Positions 58,641 to 64,000 of a stretch of 64,000 nucleotides of DNA are shown one piece after another. The notes below the pieces were generated by a model. That model saw only the letters and a program-made list of their open reading frames with translations, did not search any database and had not been told where the DNA came from. Position 1 is the stretch's first letter, and every line of letters begins with the position of its first letter. Origin of the DNA: Nostoc sp. CMAA1605 (GTDB taxonomy: Bacteria; Cyanobacteriota; Cyanobacteriia; Cyanobacteriales; Nostocaceae); contig NZ_PJIZ01000012.1 in the NCBI RefSeq assembly GCF_021596505.1, positions 1 to 64,000 on the forward strand. Direction: 5' to 3'. The position numbers and the translations under genes were made by a program.

Positions 58641-60686
58641 TTACTGAGTATTAATCAAAGAAGGCAGCAACGGTTCAGGTTGAGGTGCAGGATTAAGTAA
58701 TTGTTGCCATGTTTTAATTTGCTCTTGTGCTGCACTATAAGCACCACTACCGCGTGGGACTAACCGTGCAGTTTCAATACCCTTAGCGATATCTGATGAA
58801 CCTTGAGTACGGGCAATCTCTAATATTTGCTGACTCCATTGGTCGATCGCTATATTTGCATCCATCCGTAAAATGCTGTTGTTGGAAACTTTATCAGCGA
58901 TGCGTATAGCTTCTAATAACGCTTCTGGTGTCCCACTTTGAGCTACGGCTTTAGCTTGTGACCAATTATCCCTAGCACGGATTTGTCCTTGCCAGTCTTC
59001 TATGGCGTTTTGTGCTTCGCCGGAAAGCGATCGCCCAGAATTTGCTAGGGGTCTAGCGGCGTTAATAGCTGCTGTCAAATCTCCTGTTTGGGCTAAGTCT
59101 CGCGCCTGATCTAATATTGGTTGGTCTTGGATACGTTGTGCTTTTCCTACCCAACTGCGGATTCTCCGGCGTGCTTCGGGGTATAACGCCCGTCCTTGGC
59201 GAATTTGACTAGCTTCAGCGATCGCTGCTTGTAAAGAATTAATATCACCCAGAAACGCCATTTGTTCAGCCCTTTCTAAATAAGGTCTGTCTTCAATGGT
59301 TTCTACTTGCGCTTGCCAACGGTTAATATCTTCTTGCGCTTCTGAGCCACGGGGATTGCTAGTTGGTATTAGTTGTGCTTCAGCAATGGCGGCTGTTAAA
59401 TCGTTGATTGTCCCTTGATTTGCTAAATTCCGGGCTTTTTCTAAGCGTGCGACATCTTCTATTTCTACTTGCCATCGGGCAATTAGTTGTTGGGCTTGAT
59501 CGTAAACTGAACGTGATGGGTCTATTTGTTGTGCTTGGGTGATAGCTGCTTCTAAACCAGCGATGTTGCCTATCCACGCGCTTCTTTGTGCGTCAGCTAA
59601 GGCGATAAAATCTTCTACTTGTGTTTGTAACCCAGTGATTTCAGGAATTTGTCTGGCAATATCTAAGGCTGTATCTGCATCCCGTTGATCAATTTTAGCT
59701 TGGGCTAACTCCAGCATTTTGCGCCCATAGGCAGGGATGAGTTCTTGGGCTTTACTGTATAGATAGCTATTTTTGCCAATTGACTCAGCTAATTTGATGG
59801 CTTCTAAGAAATCATCAACTTTTTCACTCTTGGCTAGTGAGTCGGCTTTGGCTAACTTATCAACATCCTCTTTTGATGATGTAATAATGCCATTTAATTC
59901 GTCGTATTTAACACTTGACCAGTATTTATTATCTACACGTAGCAACTTCGACGCTAACATAAACGCCGATTGCCAACGCTGTTGTCGCAGTTCTTCTTCT
60001 GCATTTTTGTAGATGGTTTCTGCTTTTGTCCAAATGGTTTCCCATTTAGAAACTTGCTCATCTACTAACTTGTACGTTGGTAGGTCTTGGGGTATCTTAC
60101 GGGCTGTGGCGATCGCCTCTTCTATTCTCCCCGCTTGAAAACTCCCATCTGCTAGTTCTAAAATATCTCTTGACCACTCTTCTACAAATTGGTCAATTTG
60201 TCCCCGCAGTGGGTGGTCTGGTGGTAGTTGTTTCACAAGGGCGATCGCTTGCAATAAATCCCCCACCGTCTGCTTAGAAGCTGCCAATTGAGCGCAGTGT
60301 AACCGCACCGAAGCACTAGCCAACGGCCAAAAAATCGCCGGACAGTTGGGCGCAGACGGCAACTTGAGTAACATTGCTGTTGCCATAAACGCCACACCAC
60401 CAGGAATCATCGTTAACAATATAGCCCACGCCACCCAACCTTTCATCCAGCGTGGTAACTTTATGTAACCTTTATTGCGTTTGGGATTTGGGTTCGGTGA
60501 GTTGTTTGGAGATAATTCTGCGACGTGATTATCTCTTGGCTGCTTTAACGAGTCATAAGAACCAGTAGCCGGGATACCAGATGTTTGGTGATCACCGACC
60601 TTTTGGGTTTGGGATAATCTTTCTCGATCATCTGGATTTGTTCCTCTGGTTGGATGCCAACTTTCTGGGATATCCCGCTCTGTCAT
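58641..60686 (-). CDS. Large single-span membrane protein with helical repeats
   Basis: A 681-residue protein with about 80 disordered, polar N-terminal residues (NNSPNPNPKRNK), one transmembrane helix (about residues 83-107) and about 540 residues of helical repeats with a period near 50. The pattern is ARxLAxxGxxxxLxxAIxxAxxI, then YxxAQxxIxxWxxQI. I do not recognise a named domain. The repeats resemble TPR-like superhelices and would lie on the outer side of the membrane if the N-terminus is cytoplasmic. It may be a scaffold. It is the upstream-facing neighbour of hslO on the same strand, 150 bp apart, not clearly co-transcribed. Confidence 0.7.
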   Translation of the reverse strand: MTERDIPESWHPTRGTNPDDRERLSQTQKVGDHQTSGIPATGSYDSLKQPRDNHVAELSPNNSPNPNPKRNKGYIKLPRWMKGWVAWAILLTMIPGGVAFMATAMLLKLPSAPNCPAIFWPLASASVRLHCAQLAASKQTVGDLLQAIALVKQLPPDHPLRGQIDQFVEEWSRDILELADGSFQAGRIEEAIATARKIPQDLPTYKLVDEQVSKWETIWTKAETIYKNAEEELRQQRWQSAFMLASKLLRVDNKYWSSVKYDELNGIITSSKEDVDKLAKADSLAKSEKVDDFLEAIKLAESIGKNSYLYSKAQELIPAYGRKMLELAQAKIDQRDADTALDIARQIPEITGLQTQVEDFIALADAQRSAWIGNIAGLEAAITQAQQIDPSRSVYDQAQQLIARWQVEIEDVARLEKARNLANQGTINDLTAAIAEAQLIPTSNPRGSEAQEDINRWQAQVETIEDRPYLERAEQMAFLGDINSLQAAIAEASQIRQGRALYPEARRRIRSWVGKAQRIQDQPILDQARDLAQTGDLTAAINAARPLANSGRSLSGEAQNAIEDWQGQIRARDNWSQAKAVAQSGTPEALLEAIRIADKVSNNSILRMDANIAIDQWSQQILEIARTQGSSDIAKGIETARLVPRGSGAYSAAQEQIKTWQQLLNPAPQPEPLLPSLINTQ

Positions 60687-60838
60687 CTCTCACACCAAAA
60701 TAGTTGAATAGCTATCTGTTTTAGAATGATAATTCGATTTTCGCCAGCGTAACTTTCTCATAATTAAAAAGTTACTTGTTACATGATCAGTCTCCACAGA
60801 TATCATTAATAATTCACAGATTCAGCATTCCTGTATAC

Positions 60839-61744
60839 TTAACCGGAAGCAGAAGATTCAGCTTGTAAATCCACAATTAATTGTGCTAAATGATCACTAC
60901 TTGCTTGATAAACTCTGCCACAAAAGTCACAAGTTGCTTCTGCCCCATCATCTTTTACAATCATATCTTGTAACTCAGCTTCTCCCAACATCTTTAACGC
61001 CCCCAACACCCGATCAAAAGAACATCCACAGTGGAAGCGTAAAATTTGGCTTTCTGGGAAAATATTTAAACCCATATCGCCGAGTAAATCATGGAATATT
61101 TCCGGTAAAGTCTTACCAGCTTGCAACAATGGTGTAAACCCTGATAAGGCAGCCACCCGTGATTCTAATTTTGCCACTAACTCTTCATCTCTGGCGGCTT
61201 TCGGTAACACCTGCACCAACAACCCACCAGATGCAGTGACTCCATTAGCACCAACAAATACACCTAAAACTAATGCCGAAGGTGTTTGTTCGGAATTCAC
61301 GAGGTAGTGAGCCACATCATCACCAATTTCTCCAGAAACCAGTTCCACTGTACTGGAGTAAGGATAGCCATAACCAATATCTCTAACTACATAGAGATAG
61401 CCATTACCCACAGCACCACCCACATCTAGTTTCCCTCTGGCGTTGGGAGGCAATTCGATAGAGGGATTACCTACGTAACCCCTGACTGTGCCATCTAAGC
61501 CAGCATCTACTAAAATACCGCCCAAAGGCCCATCACCTTTAACTCGGACGTTAACCCTAGATCCTGGACGCTTCATACTAGAAGCCATCAACAAACCAGC
61601 CACCATAGTCCGCCCCAGAGCCGCCGTTGCTACGTAAGAAAGCTGGTGGCGTTGCCGTGCTTCTTCTGTCAAACGCGTAGTGATTGCACCTACTGCACGA
61701 ATTCCACCATCGGCTGCTGTGGCGCGAATTAATTGATCCGCCAT
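60839..61744 (-). CDS. hslO: Redox-regulated chaperone Hsp33
   Basis: A holdase activated by oxidation and unfolding, protecting proteins from peroxide and heat. The 301-residue protein has GPLGGILVDAG and VRGYVGNP in the N-terminal domain and the C-terminal zinc switch, FHCGCS (CxC) and CDFC (CxxC), where all four cysteines are present, so it should be redox-competent. The start ATG at 61744 fits MADQLIRATAADGGIRAVGA. Confidence 0.96.
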   Translation of the reverse strand: MADQLIRATAADGGIRAVGAITTRLTEEARQRHQLSYVATAALGRTMVAGLLMASSMKRPGSRVNVRVKGDGPLGGILVDAGLDGTVRGYVGNPSIELPPNARGKLDVGGAVGNGYLYVVRDIGYGYPYSSTVELVSGEIGDDVAHYLVNSEQTPSALVLGVFVGANGVTASGGLLVQVLPKAARDEELVAKLESRVAALSGFTPLLQAGKTLPEIFHDLLGDMGLNIFPESQILRFHCGCSFDRVLGALKMLGEAELQDMIVKDDGAEATCDFCGRVYQASSDHLAQLIVDLQAESSASG

Positions 61745-61843
61745 GAAAACCTTACCAATAATAATTGCTCAACAAACGCCCTTGCTCTTCAGCGTCGGGT
61801 TTCAAGTAACTTTTAGTATAACAAAACTTAACTTATACAAAAT

Positions 61844-63076
61844 TTACGTAGGTATCGTTTGTCTAATGGGTAGCCTAATATCAATTTTTGTACCTTGGTT
61901 GACAGTAGAGCTACATTTAATTGAGCCTCCATGTTGCTCAACAATAATTTGATGGCTAATAGACAAACCTAAACCTGTTCCTTGACCAACTGGCTTAGTA
62001 GTGAAAAAAGGTTGAAAAATATTCTGGCGAGTCTCTTCATTCATACCACAACCATTATCAGCAATTGAGATAGTGATATGATTATCCTGACAAATAAATG
62101 TGCGAATCCAAATAGTTGGTTTCTCTAATGTGTCTTGATTAAAAATATAGGCTTTTTGCATCAAAGCATCAATAGCATTATTCAGTAAATTGAGAAATAC
62201 TTGATTTAAATATCGGGGATTACAAAAAAAATGCGGAATGTCGCCGTATTCTTTAATCATTGAAATAGCTTGGCTATTATTAGCAAAAGCTTTCAGCCTA
62301 CTTTGCAAAATCACAATCGTACTATCAATACCTTGGTGAATGTCAGCTTTTTTATAATCAGCTTCATTTAACCGAGAAAAATTTGATAGGGATTCTACAA
62401 TCTCCATGATGCGATTTGCACCCACCTGCATCGAATTTAACAGATTTGGTAAATCACTCTGGATGAAATTAAAGTCGCTATTATCAAGAGCATTAATGAT
62501 TTTAGACTCTGGATTAGGATAGACATGAGCATAGGTTGCTATAATATTAAATAATTCATAGATATATTGCTTAAGGTATTGTAAATTGCCATGAATGAAA
62601 CTTACAGGATTATTAATTTCGTGAGCAACTCCAGCCACCATTGTACCCAGAGCCAACATAGTTTCGCGTTGGATTAATTGCATTTGGGTTTGTTGTGTTT
62701 CTTGTAGTTTCAATAATGCAAATTCTGCATCTTCCTTCGCTATGCGATATTTTTCCTGAACTACTAACAATCTTTGCAGCGTTTGATAATAAATAGTAAC
62801 TGTAAACAATACAAATAAAGCTCCAAAAAAGAACACCATACCAGTGAGTAATGGTATCCAATCTATCAATCTAGCAATTGTTAAATATATACATAAAGAA
62901 TAGCCAAACAAGAAAAACACCATTAGCAAAAACATTATTTGCCAACTCCATCGCTCTGGCTCTTTTTTGAATAATTTGAGAATTTTTCTGGCTTTGATAA
63001 TAGATAGTCCCATAATCCCAGCACCAAGAGCAATCATGGTGACAATGGAATATAGTACGAGCGGGGAATTTAACAT
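61844..63076 (-). CDS. Orphan membrane sensor histidine kinase
   Basis: A two-component sensor kinase of 410 residues. Three hydrophobic segments (about residues 7-27, 45-66 and 73-97) form the N-terminal membrane domain, followed by a short coiled linker (EKYRIAKEDAEFALLKLQ). The phosphorylated histidine is in VAGVAHEINNP (H152). ATPase motifs are the N box LNNAIDALM, NGCGMNEE (G1), FTTKPVGQGTGLGLS (F/G2) and HGGSIKCSS. The HEINNP form belongs to the HPK4-like group. No response regulator lies next to it, so the target is unknown. The extracytoplasmic loops are very short, suggesting membrane-state sensing, which is an inference. Confidence 0.9.
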   Translation of the reverse strand: MLNSPLVLYSIVTMIALGAGIMGLSIIKARKILKLFKKEPERWSWQIMFLLMVFFLFGYSLCIYLTIARLIDWIPLLTGMVFFFGALFVLFTVTIYYQTLQRLLVVQEKYRIAKEDAEFALLKLQETQQTQMQLIQRETMLALGTMVAGVAHEINNPVSFIHGNLQYLKQYIYELFNIIATYAHVYPNPESKIINALDNSDFNFIQSDLPNLLNSMQVGANRIMEIVESLSNFSRLNEADYKKADIHQGIDSTIVILQSRLKAFANNSQAISMIKEYGDIPHFFCNPRYLNQVFLNLLNNAIDALMQKAYIFNQDTLEKPTIWIRTFICQDNHITISIADNGCGMNEETRQNIFQPFFTTKPVGQGTGLGLSISHQIIVEQHGGSIKCSSTVNQGTKIDIRLPIRQTIPT

Positions 63077-63378
63077 AGTATATATTTACAATAAAAAGAT
63101 GAATCACATCATTGTTGATGAATTAACCTCAAAATTCATTAACACATTAACATTTATATAATTTAAATAAAAATCAACACTGTGCTGTTACTAATAAACT
63201 ATAATTTTCTTGTAAACTACAAGAGCATCAATTAATTTTTATCAAAATTTTATGTATTTTATTGATGCGTAAAGCCAGTATATATTTGAGCTTAAATAAG
63301 TAAAAGCCTAATATTCCTCTTTCCAAAAATAGTAATTATCTATTAATTGTCATATTCTACCCAGACATCATTGCCAGT

Positions 63379-63480
63379 ATAGAAGTCAGATTTGATTACT
63401 GAACATACTCTCTAAAAGAGGAAACAGGTAATAAGAAATTATACGGAGTTTTTTTCTAAAATCAAATAATGAATTACATA
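63379..63480. mobile_element. MITE family 2, copy B (degenerate, about 102 bp)
   Basis: The ends TATAGAAGTCAGATTTGATT and, complemented, TATGTAATTCATTATTTGAT are imperfect inverted repeats similar to copies at 13525 and 63556. It has decayed more than the others. Confidence 0.45.
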
Positions 63481-63555
63481 CTAGTATAAAAAGTTACTTT
63501 AAATTTTTTTGTCTACACGGTGATATTAAACCTGTGGATGGGTAACTTAAGTTTA

Positions 63556-63676
63556 TGTAGGAATCTGACTTGATTATTGAAATTACTTACTTAGGTAGAT
63601 AACAGGGAATAGGTAATAGGAAAAAGGGTAAATAAGTGTAATGATTTTTTTCAGAAATTAAATATGATTCCTATAT
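63556..63676. mobile_element. MITE family 2, copy C (about 121 bp)
   Basis: The left end TGTAGGAATCTGACTTGATT and the complemented right end TATAGGAATCATATTTAATT match copy A at 13525-13638 along most of its length, including the AGGTAG...AACAGGGAA body. Confidence 0.6.
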
Positions 63677-63720
63677 GTAATTACTATTTTCGTCTCGGAC
63701 ATAACTTACTGTAAAGTTTT

Positions 63721-64000
63721 ATGGATGTGCAAATTTGTTTATCAAAATCTGAAGACTTAGAGAATATTCTAGAACTACAAGCTGAGTCACTTAGAGCGTT
63801 ATCACCAAATTATAATTTGGATCAGATTGAGTCGTTAATAAGAAATCAAAGATTAGCAAGATTACAGATTAATGAGAGCATAATTGTAGCAAAATATAAT
63901 AATCAAATAATTGGATTTGCATCTCTTCTCAATCAACAGACTAGGATAGGCGGTATATACGTTCATCCAAATTTTGTAAGTCAAGGCATAGGTACACAGA
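63721..64000 (+). CDS. GNAT-family N-acetyltransferase (partial, runs off the window)
   Basis: The ATG at 63721 opens a frame to the end of the window (93 codons, start MDVQICLSKSEDLENILELQ). The GNAT core is visible as IIVAKYNNQIIGFASL and the acetyl-CoA loop GGIYVHPNFVSQGIGTQ, with the Q/R-x2-G-x-G form. The C-terminal third is missing only because the window ends. The substrate is unknown. The region before it is AT-rich with no clear ribosome binding site. Confidence 0.85.
   Translation, partial: MDVQICLSKSEDLENILELQAESLRALSPNYNLDQIESLIRNQRLARLQINESIIVAKYNNQIIGFASLLNQQTRIGGIYVHPNFVSQGIGTQ

Larger units (their letters stand above)
63077..63720. other. AT-rich intergenic region with two MITE-like copies
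   Basis: 644 bp between divergent genes with no gene. It contains two copies of MITE family 2 (63379-63480 and 63556-63676). The flanking genes' promoters must be near the edges. Confidence 0.55.

Overview
The window comes from the chromosome of a filamentous, probably heterocystous, cyanobacterium of the Nostoc/Anabaena/Trichormus group. The evidence is the cyanophycin genes cphB-cphA, paired Flv3/Flv1 flavodiiron proteins, a CpcS-type phycobilin lyase, a CrtD-like carotenoid desaturase, very frequent HIP1 octamers (GCGATCGC), and many heptanucleotide STRR arrays of the CCCCAGT/CCCCAAT type between and inside genes. Species cannot be fixed from the sequence alone. The product calls rest on protein motifs and family knowledge, with no database search.

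Layout. 0-6.5 kb: cbiT (cobalamin), a membrane-anchored Ser/Thr kinase, tatA, and the cphB-cphA cyanophycin pair. 7-13.3 kb: trmD, ispF, an oligopeptide-type binding lipoprotein, larB, a small membrane protein, argH and a small basic protein. 14-19 kb: Nudix hydrolase, alpha/beta hydrolase, an unknown protein, coaX (with STRR arrays inside the reading frame) and flv3. 19.4-26.2 kb is an accessory island between flv3 and flv1. It holds an Rpn-type nuclease/transposase-like gene split by an IS630 element, a NACHT NTPase with eleven near-identical 105-bp HEAT repeats and an in-frame TGA after its N-terminal module, a 21-bp tandem array, and a shortened DUF433 gene. 26.5-30 kb: flv1, a Uma2 endonuclease-like gene and cpcS. 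30.6-36.4 kb: a periplasmic adaptor plus RND pump operon and a glycosyltransferase. 36.9-41.1 kb is the conserved information-processing cluster rplS, tRNA-Trp, secE, nusG, rplK, rplA, L10 leader, rplJ and rplL. 41.4-44.9 kb: a HlyD-type adaptor, an NmrA-like protein and exonuclease III. 45-46.1 kb is gene-poor with decayed-looking sequence. 46.1-53.8 kb: a zinc-ribbon protein, a medium-chain dehydrogenase, exported HEAT and TPR proteins, small conserved proteins and crtD. 53.9-55.2 kb: an intact IS4-type element. 55.5-64 kb: a membrane protein, an M16 peptidase, a fructosamine kinase, a large helical-repeat membrane protein, hslO, an orphan histidine kinase and the start of a GNAT acetyltransferase.

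How the genes fit together. CphA builds and CphB degrades the arginine/aspartate nitrogen reserve, and ArgH makes arginine. Flv3/Flv1 form a light-dependent oxygen-reducing pair. The ribosomal cluster keeps a recognisable L10 leader and a strong terminator after rplL. The most unusual content is the NACHT-HEAT protein, a candidate anti-phage sensor, and the dense layer of small mobile DNA: three MITE-like families with visible terminal inverted repeats (two with visible target duplications), a palindromic repeat family, two IS elements with exact target duplications, and STRR arrays that have become protein sequence.
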